This document shows, piece by piece, positions 17,920-26,032 of a stretch of 64,000 nucleotides of DNA (positions are counted from its first letter, which is position 1; each line of letters begins with the position of its first letter). Source of the DNA: Solirubrobacter sp035555675 (GTDB lineage Bacteria; Actinomycetota; Thermoleophilia; Solirubrobacterales; Solirubrobacteraceae). The DNA lies in contig DATMGH010000023.1 of assembly GCA_035555675.1 (NCBI GenBank), positions 1-64,000 on the forward strand. The letters run 5' to 3'. Under the pieces are notes generated by a model that made no database searches, was not told the DNA's origin, and was given only the letters and a program-made list of their open reading frames with translations. The translations under genes and the position numbers were made by a program.

Positions 17920-19353
17920 TCAGTGGCTGTGCCGGATGCGGACGTGCTTGGGCTGCAGATAGCCCTCCAGGCCGGCGCGGCCGTGCTCGGACCCGAAGCC
18001 CGCTTCGCGCCGACCGCCGTAGGGCGCGTTGATGATCCCGGCGTCGACGGTGTTGACCGCGACGTTGCCGAAGTCGAGGTCGTCCGACAGCGCCATCGTC
18101 TCGTGCAGATCCTCGGTGTACAGGTACGCGGCCAGGCCGCCGGGCACCGCGTTGGCGTGGCGCGCGGCGTCGGCCAGCGAGTCCACGGCGGCCACGCCGA
18201 CCGCGGGACCGAACGTCTCCTCGGTCATGATCTGGGCGTCCAGCGGCGCGTCGGCCGCGATCGCGGGGTTCAGGAACAGGCCCGCGGCCGGGTGCGGCTC
18301 GGCGCCGGCCACCAGCCGGGCGCCGCGCGCGGTCGCGTCCTGCAGGTGCCGGGTGGTGCGCGCCCGGATCTCCTCCATCGTCACCGGCCCCACGTCGGCG
18401 GCCGGGTTGGCGAAGCCGTCGGCCACGACCAGGCGGCGGGTGAGGTCGGCCATCCGCTCGGTGAACTCGGCCGCCACCGGGCGCTCGACGTAGATGCGGT
18501 TGATCGCGATGCAGATCTGGCCGGCGTTCCGGAACGACCGGCGCACCGCGCCCCGGGCGGCCAGGTCGAGGTCGGCGTGACGGGACACGATCAGCGGGCA
18601 GCTGCCGCCGAGCTCCATCGTCAGCTGGGTGATGCCGGTCACGGTCTTGAACAGCTTCTGGCCGGTGGCGTTGGACCCGGTGAAGCCGACCTTGGCGATC
18701 GCCGGGTGCGCCGCCAGCAGGGCGCCGACCGCGCCGTCGCCGTGCACGACGTTCACCACGCCGTCCGGCAGCCCGGCGTCGCGCAGGCACTCCGCGAGCA
18801 GCTGCATGGCGCCGGGGGTGTGCTCGGACGGCTTGACCACCATCGTGCAGCCGGCGCCGAGCGCGCCGCCGAGCTTCCAGCCGGCCAGCTCGACCGGGTA
18901 GTTCCAGGGCGTGATCGCGGCGACCGGCCCGATCGGCTCGTGCTTGACGATCGACAGGTACTCGCGGCTCTCGTTGGGGATCGTCTCGCCGCCGATCCGC
19001 TCGGCCTCCTCGGCGTAGAAGCGCATCGCCTGCGCGAACTTGCTCACCTCGCCGCGGGCCTCGTCCAGGGGCTTGCCCATCTCGCGCGTCATGACCGAGG
19101 CCAGCGCGTCCCGGCGCTCCAGCGCGAGCTCGGCGAACCGGCGCAGCAGCGCGCCGCGCTCGAACCCGGTCGTGCGGCCCCAGGTCGCGAACGCGCGCAC
19201 GGCGGCCTCCACGGCGGCGGCGACGCTGGCTTCGCTCGCCGTCTCGGCGATCGCGACGACGTCGCCGGTCGCCGGGTTGCGGCGCTCGAAGCGGGCGGCC
19301 TCGGAGCGGAACGCGTTGTCGATGAAGGTCTGGCAGTGCAGCGGTGCGGTCAT
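17920..19353 (-). CDS. NAD(P)-dependent aldehyde dehydrogenase (semialdehyde type)
   Basis: The 477-residue enzyme belongs to the ALDH superfamily: ITPWNYPVELAGWKLGGALGAG (cofactor site), VVKPSEHTPG, catalytic Glu in ELGGSCPLIV, nucleophile Cys in NAGQICIAINRIYVE, and EETFGPAVGV near the C-terminus. It most resembles the succinate or alpha-ketoglutarate semialdehyde dehydrogenase group. Next to a 2-keto-3-deoxy-acid dehydratase-type gene, an alpha-ketoglutarate-semialdehyde role is the natural guess. The ATG overlaps the upstream stop (ATGA). Confidence 0.9.
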   Translation of the reverse strand: MTAPLHCQTFIDNAFRSEAARFERRNPATGDVVAIAETASEASVAAAVEAAVRAFATWGRTTGFERGALLRRFAELALERRDALASVMTREMGKPLDEARGEVSKFAQAMRFYAEEAERIGGETIPNESREYLSIVKHEPIGPVAAITPWNYPVELAGWKLGGALGAGCTMVVKPSEHTPGAMQLLAECLRDAGLPDGVVNVVHGDGAVGALLAAHPAIAKVGFTGSNATGQKLFKTVTGITQLTMELGGSCPLIVSRHADLDLAARGAVRRSFRNAGQICIAINRIYVERPVAAEFTERMADLTRRLVVADGFANPAADVGPVTMEEIRARTTRHLQDATARGARLVAGAEPHPAAGLFLNPAIAADAPLDAQIMTEETFGPAVGVAAVDSLADAARHANAVPGGLAAYLYTEDLHETMALSDDLDFGNVAVNTVDAGIINAPYGGRREAGFGSEHGRAGLEGYLQPKHVRIRHSH

Positions 19354-20300
19354 TGGCTGGCTCGATCGGGGAGGGAGACGGGGGAGCGAAGCGGCTGCCC
19401 GGTGAGCGCGCGGCGACCCTCGTCGACGGCCAGGCGCTGCAGCCGCTGCATCGACTCGGTGGAGTAGAAGGCGGCGTGGGGCGTCAGGATCACCTGCGAG
19501 CGCCGGCGCAGCGGCGCGTCGGGCGCCAGCGGCTCGGGCTCGGTCACGTCCAGCGCGGCGCCGGCGACGATGCCCGCGTCGAGCGCCCGGACGAGCGCCG
19601 GGTGGTCGATCAGCCCGCCGCGGGCGGTGTTGATCAGGTAGACGCCGCGCCGCATCGACGCGAACGCGGCGTCGTCGATCAGGTGGTGGGTCTGCTCGGT
19701 CAGCGGGGCGTGCAGCGAGATCACGTCGCTGCCGGCCAGCAGCCGCTGCTGGGACACCAGCTCGATCGGCTCGGCCGCATCCGCGTAGGGATCGGCGGCG
19801 ACGACGGTGCAGCCGAAGGTGCGAAAGCGCTCCGCCGCCAGCCGGGCGATCCGGCCGGCGCCGACGAGCCCGACGGTCAGGGTGTCCAGGCTCGGGATCG
19901 GGCCGAGCCCGTCGGCGGTGGGCTGCTCGCCGCGGTGCATCAGCGCGTCGAAGTCGCGCACGCGCCGGACCAGCATCAGCGCGAGCGTCACCGTGTGGTC
20001 GGCGACCACCTGCGACCCGTAGTCCGGCACGTTGCAGACCCGGACGCCGGCCGCCGCGGCGGCGGCCAGGTCGACGTTGTCGACGCCCACGCCGTACCGG
20101 ATGACGACGGCGCCGGCCGCGAGCCGGCCGAGCGCATCGGCGCCGAGCGGCTTGAAGTTGGTGAAGACGACGTTCGCGCCGTCCAGGCTGGCGCCCAGCT
20201 CGTCGGCCCGCCGGTACTCCGCGCCGCACTCGCGCGCGAGCTCGCGCTCCAGGACGTCGTTGTCCAGCGCGGTGTCGGTGACGGCGACGATCGCGGCCAT
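19350..20300 (-). CDS. D-isomer-specific 2-hydroxyacid dehydrogenase
   Basis: The 316-residue enzyme has the Rossmann motif VGLVGAGRIARLAAERF at about 145, the catalytic Arg region LINTARGGLIDHPALVRALD, the Glu in ALDVTEPEPL, and the catalytic His in LTPHAAFYS. It reduces or oxidises a 2-keto/2-hydroxy acid with NAD(P)H, for instance glyoxylate, hydroxypyruvate or a sugar acid. The start MAAIVAVTD overlaps the previous stop (TGATG); a longer frame to 20360 lies inside the upstream gene and is rejected. Confidence 0.9.
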   Translation of the reverse strand: MAAIVAVTDTALDNDVLERELARECGAEYRRADELGASLDGANVVFTNFKPLGADALGRLAAGAVVIRYGVGVDNVDLAAAAAAGVRVCNVPDYGSQVVADHTVTLALMLVRRVRDFDALMHRGEQPTADGLGPIPSLDTLTVGLVGAGRIARLAAERFRTFGCTVVAADPYADAAEPIELVSQQRLLAGSDVISLHAPLTEQTHHLIDDAAFASMRRGVYLINTARGGLIDHPALVRALDAGIVAGAALDVTEPEPLAPDAPLRRRSQVILTPHAAFYSTESMQRLQRLAVDEGRRALTGQPLRSPVSLPDRASQ

Positions 20301-21526
20301 CAGTCCAGGTATCCCTCGCCGGTCAGCGAACGAAACAGGTCGCGGATGCCGTAGCGCCACGCCGGCGCCCGCTCGCTCGGGGTCACGCGGTTGATCAGCG
20401 TCCCGAGCGCGGGGGAGCTGATCGCCACCAGGTCCCCGTCGTGGTGCGTGAAGCCCATGCCGGGCGCGTCGCGGTCCTCGGTCGGCGCGAACGGGGTGCC
20501 GCAGTACAGGACCAGGCCGTCGGGGTACTGATGCCGGCGGTTGATCGTGTGCTCCACCAGCGCGCGCATCGGACGCGCGATCTCGCTCTGCGGCGCGGTG
20601 GCCTCGAGCGCGAACCCGTCGGTCCCCTCGATGCGCAGGGTGACCGTCGTGGCCTCCGCGTCGGCGAGGGTGAACGCGGCGTCGAACAGGCGGATGAACG
20701 GGCCGAGCGCCGCCGACGCGTTGTTGTCCTTGGCCAGCGGGAGCAGGAGCGCGCTGGCGCCCTCGATGTCACGCAGGTTCGCGTCGTTGCCCAGCGTGGC
20801 GCCCTTCGGCGTGCCGCCGCTGTCGATCACCAGCGCCAGCTCGGGCTCCGGGTTGTTCCAGGTCGAGACGCTGGCGATGCCGATATCGCTGCCGTGGCCG
20901 ACGCTGCTCAGGCACGGGGCCTTGGTGAAGACTTCCGGATGCGGGCCCAGCCCGACCTGCAGGTACTGGGACCACAGGCCGTGGTCGCGCAGGATCTCCA
21001 GCACCGAGAGCGCCTCGTCGGAGCCCGCCTGCAGATCCGCGATCGACGTCCCGACCGAGGCGGCGATCTGCTCGCGCACCTCGGCGGCGCGCGCCGCGTC
21101 CCCGCCGATCTTCTCCTCGATGACGCGTTCGATCATGCTCGCCACGAAGGTGACCCCGGCGGCCTTGAGCACCTGCAGGTCGACCGGCGAGAGCAGGACC
21201 GGCTCGGCGAGCTCGGCGTCGTCGGTCCCGCGCCGCCGGTCGGCTTCGGCGACGGTCGCCGCCAGGACCTCGGACAGCGACCAGGACGGGCCGCTGCGCC
21301 GCGCGATCGCGGCGCGCACCGCGTCGGCCGGGTCGGGCCGCTCCAGCAGGTCGGACATCGTCGGCCCGAGCGGCGTGACGTCGACGAGCTGCGTGCCGGC
21401 GACGGCCACCAGCCGCGGGCCGCGCCCCGGCTGCCAGAGCCGGCCGACCAGCGTCGCGTCCTGCGGCGAGCCGGGAAGGATCTCGGCCGCGTCGACGCGG
21501 GCGGCTTGGAGTCCTGCGGTGCTCAT
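20300..21526 (-). CDS. FAH-family hydrolase/dehydratase (2-keto-3-deoxypentonate dehydratase-like)
   Basis: The 408-residue protein has the fumarylacetoacetase fold: KAAGVTFVASMIERVIEE, the metal-binding WNNPEPELALVIDSGG, GATLGNDANLRDIEG, LPLAKDNNASAALGPFIRLFD, and GMGFTHHDGDLVAISSPALGTLINRV. The WSQYL...VFTKAP block and KDNNAS motif are those of the XylX-type dehydratases that turn 2-keto-3-deoxy-xylonate or -arabonate into alpha-ketoglutarate semialdehyde. It is the first gene of the operon, with GGAGG 8 nt before ATG. It is divergent from its probable GntR regulator. Confidence 0.85.
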   Translation of the reverse strand: MSTAGLQAARVDAAEILPGSPQDATLVGRLWQPGRGPRLVAVAGTQLVDVTPLGPTMSDLLERPDPADAVRAAIARRSGPSWSLSEVLAATVAEADRRRGTDDAELAEPVLLSPVDLQVLKAAGVTFVASMIERVIEEKIGGDAARAAEVREQIAASVGTSIADLQAGSDEALSVLEILRDHGLWSQYLQVGLGPHPEVFTKAPCLSSVGHGSDIGIASVSTWNNPEPELALVIDSGGTPKGATLGNDANLRDIEGASALLLPLAKDNNASAALGPFIRLFDAAFTLADAEATTVTLRIEGTDGFALEATAPQSEIARPMRALVEHTINRRHQYPDGLVLYCGTPFAPTEDRDAPGMGFTHHDGDLVAISSPALGTLINRVTPSERAPAWRYGIRDLFRSLTGEGYLD

Positions 21527-21550
21527 GCGCGTGTCCTCCGTCCCGTGCAT

Positions 21551-21568
21551 TTGTAATATGATTGTAAT
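21551..21568. promoter_or_regulatory. Divergent FAH/GntR promoter and operator
   Basis: TTGTAAT occurs at 21551-21557 and again at 21562-21568, an 11-bp helical period in an otherwise GC-rich region. TAATAT (21554-21559) lies 7 nt before the GntR ATG at 21567. On the other strand TACAAT forms a near-consensus -10 for the FAH operon. The repeat is a likely GntR-family operator covering both promoters. Confidence 0.55.
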
Positions 21569-22280
21569 GAATGCCGCAGAGTCGTCAAGCGGGGCCCGTC
21601 CGTCCCGGCTGCCGATGTGGCTCGCGGAGCGGATCGAGGAGGAGGTCCTCAGCGGCGACCACCTCGTCGACGCGCAGCTCCCGACCGAGCTGGAGCTGGC
21701 CGACCGCTACCAGGTGAGCCGTCAGGTGGTGCGCGAAGCGGCGCGCCTGCTCGAGGACCGCGGGCTGGTCAACATCCGGCCGCGCCGTGGCATGACCGTC
21801 GCCGCGCCGTCCTCCGCCAGCGTCGTCGCGCGCTATCAGAGCGTGCTGCGCCGGGGCCGCGCGACGTTCGCCCAGCTGATGGAGCTCCGCCGCATCGTCG
21901 AGCCCGACATGACCGCGCTGGCGGCGGCCAGCCGGTCCGACGCCGACGTCGACGCGATGCAGCTGGCGCTGGAGCGCTCGCGCGCGAACGTCCACGACTA
22001 CCGCGCCTGCCTGGAGGCCGACCTGTCGTTCCACCTCGCGGTCTCCAACGCGACGCAGAACCCGTTCATCGCCGCGTTCGTCGAGCCGATCAACACGGTG
22101 CTGCGCGAGATGTACACCGAGCCGATCGGCTACCTCGCGACCCAGGAGAGCACGATCCGCGAGCACACCGCGATCGCCGCGGCGATCGCCGCGGGCGACG
22201 CCGCCGCCGCCCGCGCCGGGGCGCTCGTCCACCTCGACCGCATCTACGCCGAGGCGGGCAAGCTCGTCGCCCCGAACTGA
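21567..22280 (+). CDS. GntR-family (FadR subfamily) transcriptional regulator
   Basis: The 237-residue protein has a GntR winged helix at about 15-80 (WLAERIEEEVLSGDHL, LPTELELADRYQVSRQVVREAARLLEDRGLVNIRPRRGMTV) and a helical FCD effector domain at about 100-225 (LMELRRIVEPDMTALAA, ADLSFHLAVSNATQNPFIAAF, STIREHTAIAAAIAAGDAAAA). The FCD His/Asp residues (DLSFHLAV, EHTAI, HLDRI) usually bind a metal-carboxylate effector such as a sugar acid. The start at 21567 is 7 nt from TAATAT and has no ribosome site; ATG 21558 is the alternative. It probably represses the divergent operon. Confidence 0.92.
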   Translation: MNAAESSSGARPSRLPMWLAERIEEEVLSGDHLVDAQLPTELELADRYQVSRQVVREAARLLEDRGLVNIRPRRGMTVAAPSSASVVARYQSVLRRGRATFAQLMELRRIVEPDMTALAAASRSDADVDAMQLALERSRANVHDYRACLEADLSFHLAVSNATQNPFIAAFVEPINTVLREMYTEPIGYLATQESTIREHTAIAAAIAAGDAAAARAGALVHLDRIYAEAGKLVAPN

Positions 22281-22285
22281 CCTCC

Positions 22286-22291
22286 TACGCT
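22286..22291 (+). promoter_or_regulatory. -10 box of the zinc-ribbon membrane gene
   Basis: TACGCT lies exactly 7 nt before ATG 22299, directly after the GntR stop. There is no ribosome site. Confidence 0.4.
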
Positions 22292-22298
22292 AATGCGA

Positions 22299-22763
22299 AT
22301 GGAGGGTTCCACCGGCGCGCCCCCACAGCGCGTATGTCCCAAGTGCGCCCGCATCTCGTGGGCGACCGGTCCTCGCTGCCCGTACTGCACGGCGTACTTC
22401 CGCCGCACCGGCGGCGTCACGCCGTGGATGCTGGTCGCGGCCGTGGCGACCGTGCTGGTCGGCGTGGCGATCCTGCTCGTGATCGGCGGCAAGATCTACG
22501 AGGACCGGCTCGACGACCGCGTCGACCAGGTCACGCGCGATTTCGACGCCAGCCTCAAGCGCTTCCAGGACGACGTCCGCAAGGAGCTCGACGCGCGCGT
22601 CCCGGCGACCGGCACGACGCCGGAGCCGACGCCGTTCAGCGAGCCGACGCCGGAGGCGGAGCCGACGACCTCGCCCGAGGTGACGCCGTTCCCGACCGAG
22701 ACGGCGTCCCCGGGCGCCGAGGCGTCTCCGACGGAGACGCCTCGGGAGGAGATCCGGCCTTAG
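22299..22763 (+). CDS. Zinc-ribbon membrane protein with acidic Thr/Pro tail
   Basis: The 154-residue protein has CPKC-x9-CPYC zinc ribbon near residues 13-30, one membrane helix at about 42-64 (TPWMLVAAVATVLVGVAILLVIGG), a charged helical stretch, and a Thr/Pro/Glu-rich tail (PTPFSEPTPEAEPTT) from about 105. Topology: ribbon inside, tail outside. I do not recognise the family. ATG 22299 suits a leaderless transcript; ATG 22293 is also possible. Its TAG overlaps the opposing glucan phosphorylase stop. Confidence 0.7.
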   Translation: MEGSTGAPPQRVCPKCARISWATGPRCPYCTAYFRRTGGVTPWMLVAAVATVLVGVAILLVIGGKIYEDRLDDRVDQVTRDFDASLKRFQDDVRKELDARVPATGTTPEPTPFSEPTPEAEPTTSPEVTPFPTETASPGAEASPTETPREEIRP

Positions 22764-24886
22764 GGCCGGTAGACCTTGCGCTCGTAGTCGGCGAGCATCC
22801 GCGCGGCGCCGAACTCCGGCCCGAGCGTGCGCAGCGAGCGGCGCACGCGCGCCACCCACGCGGCGGGGATCCCGTCGTCGCCGCAGTCGTAGAACTCCGG
22901 CGTCACCTCTTCCTCGAGCAGGTGGAAGAGCTCCTGCGCGTGGCGCGCGTCCTGGGCGTCGTGGTCGGGGTCGACGTCGCCGCTCAGGCCCCAGCCGTTG
23001 GCGCCGTCGTAGCCCTCCGCCCACCAGCCGTCGAGCACGCTCAGCTGCAGGCCGCCGTTGACCGCGTTCTTCATGCCCGACGTCCCGGACGCCTCCAGCG
23101 GCGGGCGCGGGAGGTTGATCCAGACGTCGCAGCCGCGCACCAGGTGGGCGGCCATGCGCAGGTCGTAGTCGTCCAGGTAGGCGACGCGGGTGGCGAAGCC
23201 GGGCGCGTTCTTCATCGAGAACAGTCCCTGGACGAGCCGCTTGCCGCCGTCGTCGCGCGGGTGCGCCTTGCCGGCCAGCAGGATCTGGATCGGGCGCTCG
23301 CCCGCGACCACGCGCAGCGCGCGGTCGACGTCCTGCAGCAGCAGGTTCAGGCGCTTGTAGGTCGCTAGGCGGCGGGCGAAGCCGAGCGTCAGCGCGTCCG
23401 GGTCGAACGCGGCGGCCGCCTCGGCGTACGGGCGCGGCTCCTCGCGCGCCAGCCGGTCGCCGACCGCGCGCCGGCGCACGTAGGAGATCAGCTGCTCGCG
23501 CTGCGCGCGGCGGACCGCCCACAGCTCGGCGGCGGGGATGTCCTCGACGGGCGCCCAGGTCGCGGGGTCGGCCGCGCGGTCGAGCCAGTCGCCGCCGAGA
23601 TGGCGGTCGAGCAGCTCGCGCATCGGCGCCCCGAGCCAGGTCGGGACGTGGACGCCGTTGGTGACGTGCGTGATCGGCACGTCGTCGACGTCGGCGCCCG
23701 GCCACATCGCCTGCCACATCTCGCGCGCCACTTCGCCGTGGCGCTCGGAGACGCCGTTGGCGGCGCGGCTCGTCCGCAGCGCGAACTGGGTGACGCCGAA
23801 CGGCTCGGACGCCTCCTCGGGGTTGGTCCGGCCGAGGCGGAGGATCTCCTCGGTGCCGACGCCGAGGTCCTGCGCGACCCGGGCCAGCGTCTGCGCGACC
23901 TGGTCGGCCGGATACGTGTCGTTGCCGGCCGGCACGGGCGTGTGCGTCGTGAAGACGGTGCGCTCGCGCGCGGCGGCGAAGTCGCCGTCCACGCGGCGCG
24001 CGAGCTCGAGCGAGACGAACGCCGCGTGGCCCTCGTTGAGGTGCACGATCCCGGGATCGATCCCGAGCGCGTCCAGCGCGCGCACGCCGCCGATGCCCAG
24101 CAGCATGTACTGGGCCAGGCGCATGTCCTCGTCGCCGATGTACAGGCGCGACGTGATCCAGCGCGCCGCCTGCGAGTTCTCCGGGCGCTCGGCGTCGAGC
24201 AGGAACAGCGGGATGCCGCCGACGTCCACGCGCCAGATCTGCGCCGTGACGTCCTCGTCGCGGATCGGCACCGTGATCGTGAGCGGCTCGCCGTCGTCGC
24301 CGGTGACGAGCGCGGTCGGCAGGCGGTCCGGGTCGGTGTCGACCCAGTACTCGTGCTGCCAGCCGCCCGCGTCGATGCGCTGGCGGAAGTAGCCGTTGCG
24401 GTACAGCAGGCCGACCGCGACCAGCGGCCAGGCGCGGTCGGAGGCCTCCTTGAGGATGTCGCCGGCGAGCGCGCCCAGACCGCCCGAGTAGATCGGGAAC
24501 GATCCGTGGAACCCGTACTCGGCGGAGAAGTACGCGATCGGCCGCTCAGGCGTCGTCACCGCGTCGCGGCGCGGGCGCGCCAGGTCCGCTTGGATGCGCT
24601 GCTCGAGCGCGGCGGCCCGGGCCAGGTAGTCCGCGTCCCCGGCCGCCTGCGCGAGGCGGCCGGCGTCGGCTTCCTCCAGGAGCTTCACGGGGTTCTCCGC
24701 GACGCGCTCCCAGCGGTCGGCATCGAGATCGGCGAAGACGGCGGGGCCATCCGGATCCCACGCCCAGCGGTAGTTGTAAGCCACTCGGGCGAGGACGCCC
24801 AGCGGCTCCGGAAGACGGGTCGCGAGCGCCGCGGCGGCTCGCTCCAGGTCGCTTCGGCCAGCTTGCACGTCGCGCAGGATAGGCAT
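22760..24886 (-). CDS. glgP: Alpha-glucan (glycogen) phosphorylase, GT35
   Basis: The 708-residue enzyme is the shorter bacterial type of glycogen/maltodextrin phosphorylase: RPIAYFSAEYGFHGSFPIYSGGLGALAGD, IVHLNEGHAAFVSLE, VFTTHTPVPAGND, ITHVTNGVHVPTW, RRLATYKRLNLLL, and the PLP-region SGTSGMKNAVNGGLQLSVLDGWWAEG with the PLP Lys in GMKNA. It releases glucose-1-phosphate from storage glucan. It is a single gene; glycogen synthesis genes are not in the window. Its product could feed the Pgi/Zwf operon at 43.7-53 kb after conversion. Confidence 0.93.
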   Translation of the reverse strand: MPILRDVQAGRSDLERAAAALATRLPEPLGVLARVAYNYRWAWDPDGPAVFADLDADRWERVAENPVKLLEEADAGRLAQAAGDADYLARAAALEQRIQADLARPRRDAVTTPERPIAYFSAEYGFHGSFPIYSGGLGALAGDILKEASDRAWPLVAVGLLYRNGYFRQRIDAGGWQHEYWVDTDPDRLPTALVTGDDGEPLTITVPIRDEDVTAQIWRVDVGGIPLFLLDAERPENSQAARWITSRLYIGDEDMRLAQYMLLGIGGVRALDALGIDPGIVHLNEGHAAFVSLELARRVDGDFAAARERTVFTTHTPVPAGNDTYPADQVAQTLARVAQDLGVGTEEILRLGRTNPEEASEPFGVTQFALRTSRAANGVSERHGEVAREMWQAMWPGADVDDVPITHVTNGVHVPTWLGAPMRELLDRHLGGDWLDRAADPATWAPVEDIPAAELWAVRRAQREQLISYVRRRAVGDRLAREEPRPYAEAAAAFDPDALTLGFARRLATYKRLNLLLQDVDRALRVVAGERPIQILLAGKAHPRDDGGKRLVQGLFSMKNAPGFATRVAYLDDYDLRMAAHLVRGCDVWINLPRPPLEASGTSGMKNAVNGGLQLSVLDGWWAEGYDGANGWGLSGDVDPDHDAQDARHAQELFHLLEEEVTPEFYDCGDDGIPAAWVARVRRSLRTLGPEFGAARMLADYERKVYRP

Positions 24887-24986
24887 AGGGGTTGAGTTCC
24901 CGCAGGACGCTGCCGATACCCTGGAACGAGTCGGGCGAGCCGCTGCGGCCCCACGCCAGCCGCTCCCCGACCGGAAAGGAGGATCT

Positions 24987-25091
24987 ATGAAGATCCGATG
25001 CCTTCGCTGTCTGCGGCTCTGGGGCGAGCGCTACGTGGAGCGGGCGAGCTGCCCGCACTGCGGTGGTGCGCTCGAGTCCGAGCTGCGCTGA
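24987..25091 (+). CDS. 34-residue zinc-ribbon microprotein
   Basis: The small frame reads MKIRCLRCLRLWGERY, then ASCPHCGGALESELR, with two C-x2-C pairs (Cys5/Cys8 and Cys22/Cys25) that make one complete zinc ribbon. A near-consensus AAAGGAGGAT ribosome site at 24975-24984 precedes the ATG, and a perfect 12-bp hairpin terminator starts 9 bp after the TGA. Strong initiation and termination signals argue for a real gene that length cut-offs would miss. The function is unknown; a nucleic-acid or protein adaptor role is possible. Confidence 0.75.
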   Translation: MKIRCLRCLRLWGERYVERASCPHCGGALESELR

Positions 25092-25099
25092 AACGGCGA

Positions 25100-25128
25100 C
25101 GCCGGGCGGCCTGGATGGCCGCCCGGCG
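25100..25128. terminator. Bidirectional hairpin terminator
   Basis: A perfect 12-bp stem (25100-25111 with 25117-25128) encloses a TGGAT loop, extendable by one A-T pair. It serves the plus-strand microprotein and lies directly beyond the stop of minus-strand ogt. No long T-run follows, which is usual for very GC-rich actinobacteria. Confidence 0.8.
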
Positions 25129-25596
25129 TTACAGCATTCCCGCGATGCCCTGCTCGAGGTCCAGCAGCGCGCGCTTGATGTCCAGGCCGCCGCCGTAGCC
25201 GGTCAGGCTGCCGTCGGCGCCGATCACGCGGTGGCAGGGGACGATGATCGAGATCGGGTTGCGGCCGTTGGCGCCGCCGACCGCGCGGGCGACGCTGCCG
25301 ACCTCGTGCGCCAGCGCGCCGTAGCTGCAGGTCTCGCCGTAGGGGATCCGCTGCAGGGCTTCCCAGACGGTGAGCTCGAACGGGGTGCCCTGGGGGGCGA
25401 GCGGCAGGTCGAACGCGGTGCGCTCGCCCGCGAAGTACTCGTCCAGCTGCTGCTTGACGTCCGTGAACGCCGCGTCGTCGTGCGCCCGGGCGGACGGCGT
25501 GTAGCGGTGGCCGTTGGTGTAGAGCTTGGTCAGCCCGGTGGCGTCGCGCTCGACGTAGATCGGGCCGATCGGGCTGGGGAGGAGTGCCGCGTGCAT
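25129..25596 (-). CDS. ogt: Methylated-DNA-protein-cysteine methyltransferase
   Basis: The 155-residue protein has the active site IVPCHRVIGADGSLTGYGGG with acceptor Cys in PCHR, the helix-turn-helix region TPFELTVWEALQRIPYGETCSYGALA, and the Asn hinge NGRNPIS. It removes O6-alkyl groups from guanine by irreversible transfer to its own cysteine. The start at 25596 gives the normal Ogt length; a longer frame covers infA in antisense and is rejected. It is transcribed alone and divergent from infA. Confidence 0.95.
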   Translation of the reverse strand: MHAALLPSPIGPIYVERDATGLTKLYTNGHRYTPSARAHDDAAFTDVKQQLDEYFAGERTAFDLPLAPQGTPFELTVWEALQRIPYGETCSYGALAHEVGSVARAVGGANGRNPISIIVPCHRVIGADGSLTGYGGGLDIKRALLDLEQGIAGML

Positions 25597-25635
25597 GCCC
25601 TGTGAAACGGTACGGGGCGCTCCGGCGTGAGGGTC

Positions 25636-25641
25636 TAGAAT
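25636..25641 (+). promoter_or_regulatory. Possible -10 of infA
   Basis: TAGAAT lies about 60 bp upstream of the infA start in the ogt-infA spacer. No clear -35 is seen, so this is tentative. Confidence 0.3.
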
Positions 25642-25704
25642 GGGTCTATCCAGCGCGGAAGCGTCCGTTCCGCGTGCCGTCACCCTCACCAAAGGAAGAT
25701 GCCT

Positions 25705-25923
25705 ATGGCAGTGGAGCAGAAGCTCGAGATCGACGGCGAGGTCACCGAGGCCCTGCCGAACCTGCTGTTCCGCGTGAAGCTCGAGAACGACCACGAGCTG
25801 CTCGCCCATCTCGCCGGCAAGATGCGCCGGTTCCGTATCCGCGTGCTGCCCGGCGACAAGGTCCGGGTCGAGGTCTCGCCGTACGACCTCAACCGCGGCC
25901 GCATCGTCTACCGCTACAAGTAG
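25705..25923 (+). CDS. infA: Translation initiation factor IF-1
   Basis: The 72-residue S1/OB-fold protein has the IF-1 core EVTEALPNLLFRVKLENDHELLAHLAGKMRR, IRVLPGDKVRVEVSPYDLNRGRIVYR. IF-1 binds the ribosomal A site during initiation. ATG 25705 is chosen over ATG 25699 because AAAGGAAG at 25691-25698 gives correct spacing. It is not in the usual rpmJ-rpsM-rpsK ribosomal cluster here and stands alone, followed by a hairpin. It may be the only copy or a second one; this cannot be told from the window. Confidence 0.95.
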   Translation: MAVEQKLEIDGEVTEALPNLLFRVKLENDHELLAHLAGKMRRFRIRVLPGDKVRVEVSPYDLNRGRIVYRYK

Positions 25924-25939
25924 GCGCTCGTACGCCCTC

Positions 25940-25978
25940 CACCAGCCCCGCCGCGATCTCGCGCGGCCTCGGCTGGTG
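25940..25978 (+). terminator. Hairpin terminator after infA
   Basis: CACCAGCC (25940-25947) pairs with GGCTGGTG (25971-25978). An inner stem CGCGA/TCGCG closes a TC loop. It lies 16 bp beyond the infA stop. Confidence 0.7.
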
Positions 25979-25993
25979 TCCGGGCCGTTTCGC

Positions 25994-26032
25994 TTGACGT
26001 GGTCGTCATACGTAGTACGCTCATACGTATGA
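25994..26032 (+). promoter_or_regulatory. Promoter with TACGTA operator repeats
   Basis: -35 TTGACG (25994-25999), 16-bp spacer, -10 TACGCT (26016-26021), then 7 nt to ATG 26029. TCATACGTA occurs at 26006-26014 and 26021-26029 (15-bp period), and TCATACGTATGA (26021-26032) is a perfect palindrome that covers the start codon. This looks like a repressed, leaderless promoter. Confidence 0.6.

Noticed and set aside
16426..19467. 1013-codon plus-strand frame across xylulokinase and ALDH
   Set aside because: Antisense shadow; crosses gene boundaries on the other strand and has no recognisable domain.
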